From the NCBI GenBank assembly GCA_017418975.1, contig JAFOMG010000032.1:62001-126000 (forward strand): a DNA stretch of 64,000 bases. The letters run 5' to 3'. A program made the position numbers and the translations under genes. Positions within the stretch are counted from its first letter, which is position 1. Each line of letters starts with the position of its first letter. This document shows, piece after piece, positions 1 to 10,341 of this stretch. Under the pieces are notes generated by a model that was not told where the DNA came from, did not search any database, and saw nothing but the letters and a program-made list of their open reading frames with translations. The stretch comes from Sphingomonas sp. (GTDB lineage: Bacteria; Pseudomonadota; Alphaproteobacteria; Sphingomonadales; Sphingomonadaceae).

Positions 1-1
1 G

Positions 2-220
2 GTGCAGAAGCTGCTGTTGGCGCGCGGCTATCTGCTGCGGGAGGATGGCGACCAGCCGCTCTACCTGCATTGCACGCACTGCGGCGCGATCCTGGTGGCG
101 CCGGGCGAAGCGGTGCGGGCGGCGGTCGAAGCAGCGGCCGGGCGCGCCGGCTTCCGGGCGCACCGGATCTTCGCGGAGCTTCCGGGATGCTGTTCGGACT
201 GTGCTGGGGAGCGCGCCTAG
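2..220 (+). CDS. Fur/Zur-family metal-responsive regulator, C-terminal part
   Basis: The reading frame is open from the left edge, so this is the C-terminal part of a longer protein; the GTG at base 2 is probably internal. Two CxxC pairs, HCTHCG near residue 25 and CCSDC near the end, have the spacing of the structural zinc site in the dimerisation domain of Fur/Zur/PerR repressors. The region between them (AVRAAVEAAAGRAGFRAHR) fits the helix before the last strand of that domain. Family members bind DNA with an N-terminal winged helix, which is not in the window. Zur or Fur cannot be told apart from this fragment. Confidence 0.72.
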   Translation: MQKLLLARGYLLREDGDQPLYLHCTHCGAILVAPGEAVRAAVEAAAGRAGFRAHRIFAELPGCCSDCAGERA

Positions 221-221
221 G

Positions 222-298
222 TTGGGGGCCTCATGCTGGTTCCGTCATCCCCGCGAAGGCGGGGATGGCGGGAATGGGAAAATATGAGCCCCTAACCT
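222..298. repeat. REP-like repeat within an imperfect inverted repeat
   Basis: The core at 244-270 reads GTCATCCCCGCGAAGGCGGG and continues GGATGG, a self-complementary unit of the type scattered through sphingomonad genomes. It is flanked by TTGGGGGCCTCAT (222-234) and ATGAGCCCCTAA (about 284-296), which are imperfectly complementary. It lies between convergent genes, so the RNA structure could help termination in both directions. Confidence 0.6.
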
Positions 299-327
299 AA
301 TGCGAGCCCGCCCCGTAACGGCGCGGA

Positions 328-1257
328 TCAGGGCAGGACCTTGTGCAGCCGCAGCCAGGTGAGGAACAGGTCCGGCCATTGCGCCACCGGGGTGCCCGGC
401 TTGCCCGCGCCCCAGCTGTGCCCGCCCCTCTCGAAGACATGGAGCTCCACCGGCCGCCCGGCCGCGCGCATCGCCGCGAACATGCGCAGCGAATGCTCGA
501 CATTGGCGATGGGATCGTCGGTGGCGTGGGCCAGGAAGACGGGCGGCGTATCCGGCCCCACCTGCGCCTCGACCGAAAAGGCGTCGCGATAATCGGGCAG
601 GACCGAGAGTTTCTTGCGCGTTTGCGTCGTATCGATCGGCGGGCGCATCGAGACGACGGGATAGATCATCCCGGCAAAGGCCGGGACGGCGTTCAGCCGG
701 TCGGCCTCGTCCGCCGGCGGATAGAAGTCATGGCTGCCGCGCGTCGCCATCATCCCGGCGAGGTGCCCGCCGGCCGACATGCCGACCACGCCGATCCGCG
801 CGGGATCCAGGCCCCAGCGGGCGGCCCCCGCCTTGAGCAGCCGGAGCGTGCGCTGCGCGTCTTGGAACGGCGCGTCCGCGTTCCAGCCGTCGCCGGGCAG
901 GCGGTAATAGAGGATCACCGGCGTGATGCCGGCCGCCGCCAGCTTGGCCGCGACGTCCTTGGCCGAGCCGATCTGGATGCGGAAATAGCCGCCGCCACCC
1001 AGCAGCAGCGCCGCCGCGCCATTGGGACGCTTCGGCCGATAGACTTCGTAGCGCGGCTCCGAGATGTTCGACCAGGAGCCGGTCTGTCCGCCCTCATTGC
1101 CGATCTTCTCCGGCCCCGAAGGCTTGCCGAAGCCCGGCGCCTCGCCCGGCCACACCCGGTAGGTTTCGGGCTTGCCCAGCCCGTCCTGGGCGAGGGCAGG
1201 GCTGGCCGCGGCGAGAACCGCGGCCAGGAGGGAGACGAGGAAGGACAGGCGCAGCAT
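328..1257 (-). CDS. Secreted alpha/beta-hydrolase (esterase/lipase-like)
   Basis: This 309-residue protein has a clear signal peptide (MLRLSFLVSLLAAVLAAASPALAQ). The alpha/beta-hydrolase features are an oxyanion-type glycine stretch LLLGGGGYFR, the nucleophile elbow GMSAGG with Ser about 161, an acid in HATDDP and a C-terminal histidine in GGHSWG. The family includes acetyl-xylan, pectin and other carbohydrate esterases; the substrate cannot be read from the sequence. Its ATG overlaps the TGA of the upstream TonB receptor by one base (TGATG), so the two are translationally coupled. The likely job is to de-esterify in the periplasm something the receptor imports. Confidence 0.82.
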   Translation of the reverse strand: MLRLSFLVSLLAAVLAAASPALAQDGLGKPETYRVWPGEAPGFGKPSGPEKIGNEGGQTGSWSNISEPRYEVYRPKRPNGAAALLLGGGGYFRIQIGSAKDVAAKLAAAGITPVILYYRLPGDGWNADAPFQDAQRTLRLLKAGAARWGLDPARIGVVGMSAGGHLAGMMATRGSHDFYPPADEADRLNAVPAFAGMIYPVVSMRPPIDTTQTRKKLSVLPDYRDAFSVEAQVGPDTPPVFLAHATDDPIANVEHSLRMFAAMRAAGRPVELHVFERGGHSWGAGKPGTPVAQWPDLFLTWLRLHKVLP

Positions 1258-4200
1258 CAGAACCTCTTGCCGATCGTCATGTAGAGATAGCGGCCATAGG
1301 GGCTGTAGAGCGAGCCCAGATAGCCGTCCGCGGTGATCGGCGGCTGCTTGTCGAAGATGTTGCGCGCGCCGATGCGGATGCGCGTGTCGTCCAGCACCCC
1401 GCCCTTGAAGCGATACTGGGTATAGAGGTTGAACGTCACCTGGCCGTCCAGCTTGTAGGGGCGGCCGTTCGCGTCGAGGAAATTGCTGTCGTAGACGGTG
1501 CCGATATAGTTGGCGAAGGCACCGATCTGCCAGCCGCTCTTCGACCAGGTGAGCGAGCCGGTGACGCGCCATTTGGGCTTGCCGCGGTCCGCGATCAGGT
1601 CGCGCGCGTCGGTGAGCGGGGTGGCGGCGTTGATCTGCCCGGCTGTGCGCGCGTCGAACAATGCCTGCACCGCCGGCGGGGTATCGCGCGAGAATTTGGT
1701 CAGCCGCGCGCCGTTCAGCGCCAGGTCGAACTTACCGATGCCGGTGCGGACATTGTAGAGCAGCGCCAGGTCGATGCCCTGCACCGTCTGCGGCAGCAGG
1801 TTGACGAACTGGTCGTTGATCCGGGTGACGACGCCCGCGGGCGCGAGGCCGGTGCCGGTGAAGACCGGGGTGTCGTCCGCCGTCGGCGCGGCGCGGATCA
1901 CGTTCGGGTTGCTCGACCCCTGCAGGCGCAGCAGATAGTCGAGCACCAGCGCGTTCTGCGCGCCGAACTGGCCGACGATGCCGGTCTGCTTGATCGACCA
2001 GAAATCGGCGGTGAGCGTCAGCCGCCCGGCGCTTTCGGGGATGAACTTGGGCTGGAGCACCGTGCCCAGCGTCCAGCTGGTGCTGTTCTCCGGCTTCAGG
2101 TTCGGATTGCCGCTGACGAAGATCGAATAGCTGATGCCGCGCGAGCAGGCGCTGTAATTGGCGATGCGCCCGGCACGCAGATCCGCCTCGCAGCGATAAT
2201 AATCGGTGTTCGAGTTGAGGCGCGAATAGGCGACGGTGTTGGTCTGCTCCAGGTTCGGCGCGCGGAAACCCTGCGACCAGGAGCCGCGGATGCGCAGGCC
2301 GTCGACCAGGTCCCAGGCCGCGGCGACCTTGGGCTTCGCCACCGAGCCGAAGTCGCTGTAATGCTCGTAGCGCCCGGCGAGCTGGACATCGAGGCGATGG
2401 ACCAGCGGCACGCGCATCTCGGGCGAGACCAGCGGCACGGCGAGTTCGGCGAATGCCGAGAAGACTTCGCGGTGCCCCTTGGTGCTCGGCGTCGGGCTCA
2501 CCGCCGCCACGTTCGACAGATTGGTCTCGCCGGTCACCATGTCGACGAAGCCGATCGTGCCGTTGAGGTTGGGATCGCGGTCGTCGCGCTGGGTCTCGCG
2601 GCGGCCCTCGATGCCGAAGGCGACGCCCAGATTGCCGCCCGGCAGCGCGAGCAGCCGCGCGTTCGACATCTTGAAATCGGCCAGCGCGAGCGTCGTCCGG
2701 GAGCGGCGCTTGAGCTTGAACTGGAAGGAGTCGATCGTCGCGGCGGAAGCGGGCGAGCAGTCGTCCACGCTCGGCGTCGCCGCGCAGCCGCCGCTGAACG
2801 GATTATACGCATCCGGCGTCGACAGCGCGAGATTCTGCTGCAGCTTGGTCATGTTGATGGCGTTCGAGACGTCGGTCGCCTGCGCCGCCGAATAGAGGAA
2901 CGCGCTGTCGAAATCGAAGCTGCCGATCTGCCCCTTCAGGCCGCCCAGGAAGCGGGACTGCCAGTTGGTGACGTTCACCACCTGGTTGCCGGCGTCGACA
3001 AAGCGATAGGTGGAGAGGCGCACCGGCAGGCCGGCGGCGGGCACGTTGGTGAGATTCGGGATACGGTTCGGATTGGGCTGGCCGTTGATCGTGGTCGGCC
3101 CGAACGGATTCCAATAATTGGAGGCCGGAATGACGATGGCGTTGAGGTTGATCGTCGGCGGCTGGATGCGGCGCGTCTCGGCATAATAGAAGCCCGCCTC
3201 GCCATAGACGGTCAGGCTGTCCGAAATGTCGTAATGCGCGCTGGCGAAGCTGTTGTAGCGGTTGATGCGCGGCGAAACCGTTGTCCCCGGGCGGGTGTCG
3301 AACCGCTCCGAGCGCAGCGTCGAAGCCGTCGCGCGCGTGCCGCTGCCCAGGCAGGTGTCGGCGCTGAGCGCCACCAGGCAGCCCGGATTGGCGCTCGACT
3401 GGGTATGGAAGGCGCCGGCCGAGGAGGTCAGCGCCTGGTTGCCTGGGCTGCGGCGGATCGTGCCGGGGCCGCCCACCACGGCAAGGTTCGCCCAGGGCGA
3501 CTGGGTGGCGCGCCCGTCGGCGGTCAGGTTGCCGGCATAGGCGGGATCGTTGGCGAAATAGGACATGAGGTTGTCCGTCGCCGTATAGGGCTGGTCCTCG
3601 GCCAGCTGGGCGGTGCGATGGGTATAGTCGAGATACAGCGAGACGTTGCCGCGGCCGCCGGCGAAGTTGCTGCCCGCCGTGCCGGTCACCTGGAACTCGC
3701 GGCGATGCGTGCCTTCGGCCCCGCCATAGCGGAAGTCGAGCGAGCCGCCATGGATGTTGGTCTTGGTGACGGTGTTGACCACGCCCGCCACCGCGTCCGA
3801 GCCATAGATGGCCGCCGCGCCGTCGCGCAGGATCTCGAGCCGCTGGATGCCCGCCACCGGCAGCGAATTGGCATTGTAGCCGAGCACGGGCACGTTGCCG
3901 TCGCCGGCCTGGCTGGTCGGGTGGTTCACCAGGCGGCGGCCGTTGAGCAGCACCAGCGTGTTGCCCACGCCCAGGTTGCGCAGGTTGATCGAGTTGACGT
4001 CGCCGCGCGCCGCGTTGCTGGTCTGCGGATTGTTCGCTTCGTTGAAGGTCACGTCGCCGGCCTGCGGGATCGAGCGGAACAGCTCGTCGCCCGAAAGCGC
4101 GCCGGTGGCGTCGATCTGGTTGGCGTCGATCACCGAGACGGGGAGGGCGGCCGTGGTGCTGGCGCCCTTGATCTGGGTGCCGACCACGACGATCTCGTCG

Positions 4201-4343
4201 GTCGCGACGCTGCCTTCCTGGGCCGCCGGTGCCTCCTGGCCCGCCGGGGCCTGCGCTTCCTGCGCCTGTGCCGCCTGCGCGAGCATCAGCACGCCGAGCG
4301 CGCTGCCCGCCGTCAAGGCGATGTGCCGATATCCTTTCTTCAT
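1257..4343 (-). CDS. TonB-dependent outer-membrane receptor
   Basis: The product has 1028 residues: a signal peptide ending AQAAQAQ, a short Ala/Gln/Glu-rich spacer, a TonB-box-like segment DEIVVVGTQI, a plug domain (SINLRNLGVGNTLVLLNGRR, then IQRLEILRDGAAAIYGSDAV) and a long beta-barrel ending in aromatic KRF. Such receptors import large or scarce substrates using TonB energy. It sits between dctA and a secreted hydrolase on the same strand, 60 bases after dctA. Start choice: GGGAGAGAAGG precedes the ATG. The ligand is unknown. The size and plug style fit the carbohydrate/peptide group of sphingomonad receptors rather than classical siderophore receptors, but this is inference. Confidence 0.93.
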   Translation of the reverse strand: MKKGYRHIALTAGSALGVLMLAQAAQAQEAQAPAGQEAPAAQEGSVATDEIVVVGTQIKGASTTAALPVSVIDANQIDATGALSGDELFRSIPQAGDVTFNEANNPQTSNAARGDVNSINLRNLGVGNTLVLLNGRRLVNHPTSQAGDGNVPVLGYNANSLPVAGIQRLEILRDGAAAIYGSDAVAGVVNTVTKTNIHGGSLDFRYGGAEGTHRREFQVTGTAGSNFAGGRGNVSLYLDYTHRTAQLAEDQPYTATDNLMSYFANDPAYAGNLTADGRATQSPWANLAVVGGPGTIRRSPGNQALTSSAGAFHTQSSANPGCLVALSADTCLGSGTRATASTLRSERFDTRPGTTVSPRINRYNSFASAHYDISDSLTVYGEAGFYYAETRRIQPPTINLNAIVIPASNYWNPFGPTTINGQPNPNRIPNLTNVPAAGLPVRLSTYRFVDAGNQVVNVTNWQSRFLGGLKGQIGSFDFDSAFLYSAAQATDVSNAINMTKLQQNLALSTPDAYNPFSGGCAATPSVDDCSPASAATIDSFQFKLKRRSRTTLALADFKMSNARLLALPGGNLGVAFGIEGRRETQRDDRDPNLNGTIGFVDMVTGETNLSNVAAVSPTPSTKGHREVFSAFAELAVPLVSPEMRVPLVHRLDVQLAGRYEHYSDFGSVAKPKVAAAWDLVDGLRIRGSWSQGFRAPNLEQTNTVAYSRLNSNTDYYRCEADLRAGRIANYSACSRGISYSIFVSGNPNLKPENSTSWTLGTVLQPKFIPESAGRLTLTADFWSIKQTGIVGQFGAQNALVLDYLLRLQGSSNPNVIRAAPTADDTPVFTGTGLAPAGVVTRINDQFVNLLPQTVQGIDLALLYNVRTGIGKFDLALNGARLTKFSRDTPPAVQALFDARTAGQINAATPLTDARDLIADRGKPKWRVTGSLTWSKSGWQIGAFANYIGTVYDSNFLDANGRPYKLDGQVTFNLYTQYRFKGGVLDDTRIRIGARNIFDKQPPITADGYLGSLYSPYGRYLYMTIGKRF

Positions 4344-4354
4344 GCCTTCTCTCC

Positions 4355-4388
4355 CTGTTCTGTTCTGTTTTGTTCTTGTTTGTTTTGG
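4355..4388. repeat. Low-complexity TGTTCT/TGTTTT tract between dctA and the receptor
   Basis: The plus strand shows irregular repeats of TGTTCT, TGTTTT and TTGTTT. Read on the gene strand this is an A/C-rich, G-poor leader (AACAAAACAGAACAGAACAG) directly before the GGGAGAGAAGG ribosome site of the receptor. An unstructured leader of this kind could keep the ribosome site accessible and might act as a spacer or enhancer of translation. Confidence 0.45.
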
Positions 4389-4403
4389 TCTGCTGATCTT
4401 GTT

Positions 4404-5738
4404 CTAGGCCGCCTGGCTCCGCTCCAGGCTCTCCGGCTGTGAAAGGGTGCGACCCGAGAGCGCGGCATCCAGCGCCGCGCGATCGAGCTTGTTTTCCCAG
4501 CGCGCGACGACGATCGCCGCCACCGCGTTGCCGACGAAGTTGGTGAGGCTGCGGCACTCGCTCATGAAGCGATCGACGCCGAGGATCAGCGTCATGCCCG
4601 CCACCGGCACGCTCGGCACGATCGAGAGCGTCGCCGCCAGGGTGATGAACCCGGCGCCGGTGACGCCGGCCGCGCCCTTGGAGCTCAGCATCGAGACGAG
4701 GACGAGCAGGATCTGCTCTTCCCAGCTCAGATGCACGCCGGTCGCCTGCGCGATGAACAGCGCGGCAAGCGTCATGTAGATGTTGGTGCCGTCCAGGTTG
4801 AACGAATAGCCGGTCGGCACGACCAGGCCGACCACGCCCTTCTCGCAGCCCGCGCGCTCCAGCTTGGCGATCAGGCTGGGCAGCGCGGCCTCGGACGAGG
4901 AGGTGCCCAGCACCAGCAGGAGCTCGGCCTTGAGATAGCGCAGCAGCTTGAAGATCGAGAAGCCGTTGAACCAGCCGACCGCGCCGAGCACGACCAGGAC
5001 GAAGAACAGCGAGGTGGCATAGAAGGTGCCGACCAGCCAGGCGAGGTTGCCGAGCGACTCGACGCCGTACTTGCCGATGGTGAAGGCCATCGCGCCGAAC
5101 GCGCCGAGGGGCGCGACGCGCATCAGGATGCCGACGATGCGGAAGACGATCAGCGCGACTCGCTCGACCAGGTCGAGCACCGGCTCGGCCGGCTTGCCGA
5201 CCAGCACCATGGCGACGCCGAACAGCACCGCGACGAACAGGGTCTGCAGGATCGAGCCCTCGGTCAGGGCGGAGGGGAGCGTCGTCGGGATGATCGACAT
5301 CAGGAAGCCGATGACGGTCGTCTCGTGTGCCTTGTGCGCATAGTCGGCGACGGCGCTGCCATCGAGCGTGCTGGGGTCGACGTTCATCCCGGCGCCCGGC
5401 TGGACGACATTGGCGACGACCAGGCCGATGATCAGCGCCAGCGTGGAGAAGAACAGGAAATAGCCGAACGCCTTGGCGGCGACGCGGCCCACCGAGCCGA
5501 GTTCGCGCATGCCGGCGATGCCGCTCACCACGGTGAGGAAGATCACCGGCGCGATCACCATCTTCACCAGCTTGATGAAGCCGTCGCCAAGCGGCTTGAA
5601 CGACTCGCCGACGGATGGCCAGAAATGACCGAGCGTCACGCCCAGCGCGATCGCCACGAGCACCTGGAAATAGAGGTGCCGGTAAAAGGGCTTGCGGGCA
5701 GCGCTGGGCTGCCCGTCGGGGATCGACTGGATGATCAT
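4404..5738 (-). CDS. dctA: C4-dicarboxylate:cation symporter DctA
   Basis: This 444-residue inner-membrane protein belongs to the DAACS/SLC1-type glutamate-aspartate-dicarboxylate carriers. Diagnostic segments are the serine-rich hairpin GTSSSEAALPS, the substrate/cation segment GYSFNLDGTNIYMT, and GVDRFMSECRSLTNFVGN near the C-terminus. DctA imports succinate, fumarate, malate and aspartate with protons or sodium. The start at 5738 is chosen because GAGAGGAGAAT precedes the ATG; the open frame extends further upstream but lacks family similarity. It is divergent from a dctB-dctD pair, the classical arrangement in which the two-component system controls the carrier. Confidence 0.95.
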   Translation of the reverse strand: MIIQSIPDGQPSAARKPFYRHLYFQVLVAIALGVTLGHFWPSVGESFKPLGDGFIKLVKMVIAPVIFLTVVSGIAGMRELGSVGRVAAKAFGYFLFFSTLALIIGLVVANVVQPGAGMNVDPSTLDGSAVADYAHKAHETTVIGFLMSIIPTTLPSALTEGSILQTLFVAVLFGVAMVLVGKPAEPVLDLVERVALIVFRIVGILMRVAPLGAFGAMAFTIGKYGVESLGNLAWLVGTFYATSLFFVLVVLGAVGWFNGFSIFKLLRYLKAELLLVLGTSSSEAALPSLIAKLERAGCEKGVVGLVVPTGYSFNLDGTNIYMTLAALFIAQATGVHLSWEEQILLVLVSMLSSKGAAGVTGAGFITLAATLSIVPSVPVAGMTLILGVDRFMSECRSLTNFVGNAVAAIVVARWENKLDRAALDAALSGRTLSQPESLERSQAA

Positions 5739-5937
5739 ATTCTCCTCTCGTCGCGCCGGCATGGCGCGCGCACCCTCTTGTGTCGGGGCCTTGGCCGTGC
5801 ACCATATCCCTCTTGCCGCTGCCCTCCAGCGCTTCGGATTTTTTGGGATAAGTATTTGAGTTATATATGTTCCTGTGAATCGAGCCCCGATGCCGCCGCG
5901 GAAAAGCGTGTGAAAGTCCGCGCGGATTCTCCTGAAA

Positions 5938-5955
5938 TGTGCGATAAACCGCACA
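5938..5955. promoter_or_regulatory. Dyad abutting the dctB start codon
   Basis: TGTGCG, six bases, then CGCACA form a perfect 6+6 inverted repeat that ends one base before the dctB ATG. No Shine-Dalgarno sequence is visible between it and the start. It could be an operator in the dctA/dctB intergenic region or an RNA hairpin next to the start of dctB. Its role is inferred. Confidence 0.45.
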
Positions 5956-5956
5956 A

Positions 5957-7737
5957 ATGAGATTCCTGGCGGCGCTTCGGTATCGGCATCTGCTGCTCGC
6001 GTGCGCGACGATCGCCATGATCCTGCTGCTCGCCTGGGCGGGCAGCCGCTGGGCCATGGGGCAGGCGCGCGCTTCCGCCGATGCGATGGCGCGGCAGACG
6101 GCCCGCGCGCATGCGGGGCTGCTGACCAGCGAGCTGCAGAAGTTCCGGCTGCTGCCGCTGGTCCTCAGCGAGAATCCGGAGATCGCGCCGGCGCTGCGCG
6201 GCGGCGATCCGGTGGCGCAGCGCCGGCTGAACGCCACGCTCGAACTGCTCGCCGCACGCACCGATGCCGCGGTGATCTACGTCATCGACCGCCACGGCCG
6301 GACGGTCGCCGCGAGCAACTGGCGGCTGCCGACCAGCTTTGTCGGCCAGGTCTATGGCTTCCGGCCCTATTTCCGCGACGCGATGGAGCGCGGCGCCTCG
6401 GAGCTGTTCGCGCTGGGCACGGTCAGCGGCCGGCCTGGCCTGTATCTCGCGCGGCGGGTCGATCGCGGCGGGCAGGCGCTGGGCGTGGTCGTGGTCAAGG
6501 TCGAGTTCGACGATGTCGAGACCGCCTGGGCGCGCGCGCCGGGCATCACCATCGTCACCGATGCCCATGGCGTGATTCTGGTCACGTCGATTCGTGCCTG
6601 GCGCTTCCAGACGACGCGGGCGCTCGATGCGGCGACGCTCGCCGATGCGCGCCGCACGCTCCAGTTCGGCGCGCAGCCGCCCCGGCGCGCGCCGCTCGCG
6701 ATCGACGGTGCTGCGGCGAGCGTGGCGGCCGGGGGCAAGCCGCAACGCTATCGCGCCGCCGCCGAGCCGGCGCCGCTGGCGGGCGCGCATCTGATCCATC
6801 TCGCGCCGCTCGAGCCGCCGCTGGCCGCGGCGCGCACCCAGGCGCTGCTGATCGCGCTGGCGATCCTGCTGACGGCCGGCATGCTGCTCGGCTTCGCCTT
6901 GCGCGCGGCCGAGAAGCGCCGCCTGCAGCGCCATCACCAGGCGCGGCTGGAAGCGGAGGTGGAACGACGCACCGCCGAGCTGCGCGACGCCAATGCCCGG
7001 CTGATCGTCGAGTCCGACGAGCGTATCGAAGCCGATCGCCGCTATCGCGCGGCGCGCGAGGAGCTGGCCCAGGCCAGCCGGCTCGGCTCGCTCGGCCAGA
7101 TCACCGCCGGCGTGGCGCACGAGATCAACCAGCCGGTCGCCGCGATCCGCACCTTCGCCGAGAATGCTTCGACCTTCCTCGACCGGGCGGCGCCCGACAA
7201 TGCGCGCGCCAATCTGGCGCAGATCGTCTCGCTGACCGAGCGGATCGGCACGATCACCGCCGAGCTCCGTGCCTTTGCCCGGCGCAAGACTCCGGCGGAG
7301 GGGAATGCCGAGCTGGGCTCGATCCTCGACGGCACGCTGCTGCTGCTCGGCGAGCGCGCGCGCGGCGTGGTGACGCTCAAGATGCCCAGGGGACTGCGCC
7401 AGGTCGTCGTCCGGGGCGACCGGATCCGGCTCGAGCAGATCCTGATCAACCTGCTCCAGAATGCGCTCGATGCGATTCAGGGCATGAAGGAGGCGCGCGT
7501 GCTCGTGGAGGGCACGCGGGAAGGGGAGACAGTGCGGCTTTCGGTGATCGACAATGGACCGGGCGTCGATCCGGAGATCGCGGACACGCTGTTCTCGCCC
7601 TTCACTTCGGCCAAGCCGGGCGGCCTCGGCCTCGGCCTCGCCATCGCCCGCGACATCGCGCGCGAGTTCGGCGGCGATATCGCGCACACCGCCAATCCGG
7701 GCGGCGGCGCGGCGTTTCACCTCCTGCTGAAGGCGGC

Positions 7738-7741
<4 letters not shown>
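5957..7741 (+). CDS. dctB: DctB-like sensor histidine kinase
   Basis: The 594-residue protein begins with a transmembrane helix (HLLLACATIAMILLLAWAG). A periplasmic double-PAS/Cache-type sensor follows (AAVIYVIDRHGRTVAASNW, YGFRPYFRDAMERG), then a second transmembrane segment near residue 300, a coiled-coil linker, an H-box (GVAHEINQPVAAIRTF, His about 388) and an HATPase domain (NLLQNALDA, DNGPGVDPE, GGLGLGLAIARD). DctB senses C4-dicarboxylates and phosphorylates DctD. The 4-base overlap ATGA with the next gene and the divergent dctA support the call. No ribosome site is evident, so translation may be leaderless. Confidence 0.92.
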
Positions 7742-9093
<1,352 letters not shown>

Positions 9094-9184
9094 GTTCGGG
9101 GCCCCGGCAGCACGCCCGGCGGCAAGGACGACCCGAGCAGGTGGGGCTGCGCGGGCCGGGGACACGGGAAGGAGGGGTGTGTCC

Positions 9185-9430
9185 CTATCGGGCCTTGGCC
9201 GATACGTTCTGCGCGTCGCATCTGGCGCGTGCGGGCAGGGCGGTCTTGCCCGCCTGATGATGGCTCTGCGCCGGCTGGCAGGCCGGCTTGTCGCGCATGC
9301 GCCAATGCGCAACCGGGGTCTTGCCCGAGGGCGCCCAGACCAGCTGGTGAGTCTCGTGCAGCGACTGGGCCTGCGCGGCCGGGGCGAGGAGCAGGATGGG
9401 CGCCGCCGCGGCGGCCAGGGCGAGTTTCAT
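9185..9430 (-). CDS. Small secreted protein of unknown function
   Basis: This 81-residue protein has a convincing signal peptide (MKLALAAAAAPILLLAPAAQAQ) and a strong ribosome site AAAGGAG at the right distance before ATG. The mature part, about 59 residues, has two cysteines (KPACQP and ARCDAQ) that could form a disulfide, and several histidines. I do not recognise a family. It is divergent from the following OmpR/EnvZ-type two-component system and its start is about 195 bases from that regulator, so it may be a target of it. It is the most plausible reading of this interval because the alternative frames lack a ribosome site or signal peptide. Confidence 0.62.
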   Translation of the reverse strand: MKLALAAAAAPILLLAPAAQAQSLHETHQLVWAPSGKTPVAHWRMRDKPACQPAQSHHQAGKTALPARARCDAQNVSAKAR

Positions 9431-9625
9431 GCAATCTCCTTTGTGCAATGTCCGGAGATAACGGCGGCGCCTGAGCGGCGCTTTGCCCGCCTGTAAGGAA
9501 GATTTTCCCGCCGGTTGCGAAGCCATGCTGGTTCGTGACAAAGCATTGCTGTAATCGCGGGTCAGCCTTGAGGGTGCCCCGGGAGACGCCTAAGTGCCGG
9601 CAATGAGTTTTTGCGAGACCATGGC

Positions 9626-10336
9626 ATGAGCGCCCCTGTCATCGTGCTGGTGGAAGACGATCCGGCCCTGCGCACCCTCACCGCGCGGGCGCTTCAGGAA
9701 AATGGCTATTCGGTCCGCCAGGCGGCCACGGCGCCGGAGATGTGGCTGGCGTTCGAGAACGGGCCGGTGGACCTGGTGCTGCTCGACATCATGCTGCCCG
9801 GCACCAGCGGCATCGATCTGTGCCGCGAAGTGCGGCGCAAGAGCGACGTGCCGATCATCTTCATCAGCGCCAAGGGCAATGAGCATGACCGTGTGCTCGG
9901 GCTCGAGCTCGGTGCCGATGATTATCTCGGCAAGCCGTTCAGCACCCGCGAGCTGATCGCGCGCATCCGCGCGGTGCTCCGCCGCGGCGGGCTCGAACGG
10001 ATGGCGGGCGGGGACCGCGAGACCCAGGCGCATTTCGATGGCTGGACCGTCAACTTCCCGCGCCGCGAAGTGAAGTCGCCCAGCGGCGCGGTGGTCGAGC
10101 TGACGGGGGCGGAGTTCGATCTGCTCGCGGCCTTTCTGAGCCAGCCGCAGCGCGTGATCGCGCGCGAGCGCCTGGTCGAGCTGTCGCGCGTCCGCCTCGG
10201 CGACAGCTCGGATCGCAGCGTCGACGTGCTCGTCAGCCGGTTGCGCCGCAAGATCTCCGCCGCCGGCCATCAGCCGCCGATCGGCACGGTGCGCGGCATC
10301 GGCTATATCTTCCGTACAGAGGTAACCCGCTCCTGA
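9626..10336 (+). CDS. OmpR/PhoB-family response regulator
   Basis: The protein has 236 residues. The N-terminal receiver has the acidic pair VEDD, the phospho-acceptor Asp in LLDIMLPG and Lys in DYLGKPF. The C-terminal winged helix (VELTGAEFDLLAAFLSQP, SDRSVDVLVSRLRRKI, IGTVRGIGYIF) is typical of OmpR/PhoB members, which activate or repress at sigma70 promoters. The ATG at 9626 is preferred; a TTG at 9611 in frame is possible. It is followed after 5 bases by its kinase gene. The stimulus cannot be deduced. Confidence 0.93.
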   Translation: MSAPVIVLVEDDPALRTLTARALQENGYSVRQAATAPEMWLAFENGPVDLVLLDIMLPGTSGIDLCREVRRKSDVPIIFISAKGNEHDRVLGLELGADDYLGKPFSTRELIARIRAVLRRGGLERMAGGDRETQAHFDGWTVNFPRREVKSPSGAVVELTGAEFDLLAAFLSQPQRVIARERLVELSRVRLGDSSDRSVDVLVSRLRRKISAAGHQPPIGTVRGIGYIFRTEVTRS

Positions 10337-10341
10337 GCCTG

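Noticed and set aside
2361..4442. 693-codon open frame antisense to the first TonB receptor
   Set aside because: The translation is Arg/Ala/Gly/Val-rich without motifs or ribosome site; it is the usual mirror of a GC-rich gene, and the opposite strand has clear receptor domains.
5739..5956. Sigma54 (-24/-12) promoter for dctA
   Set aside because: No TGGCAC-N5-TTGC was found on either strand; the closest string (TGGTGCACGG) lacks the second half. This agrees with the missing GAFTGA loop.
2803..6261. 1152-codon frame crossing dctA and the receptor
   Set aside because: It is out of frame with both supported genes and has Arg/Gly/Ala-rich shadow composition.
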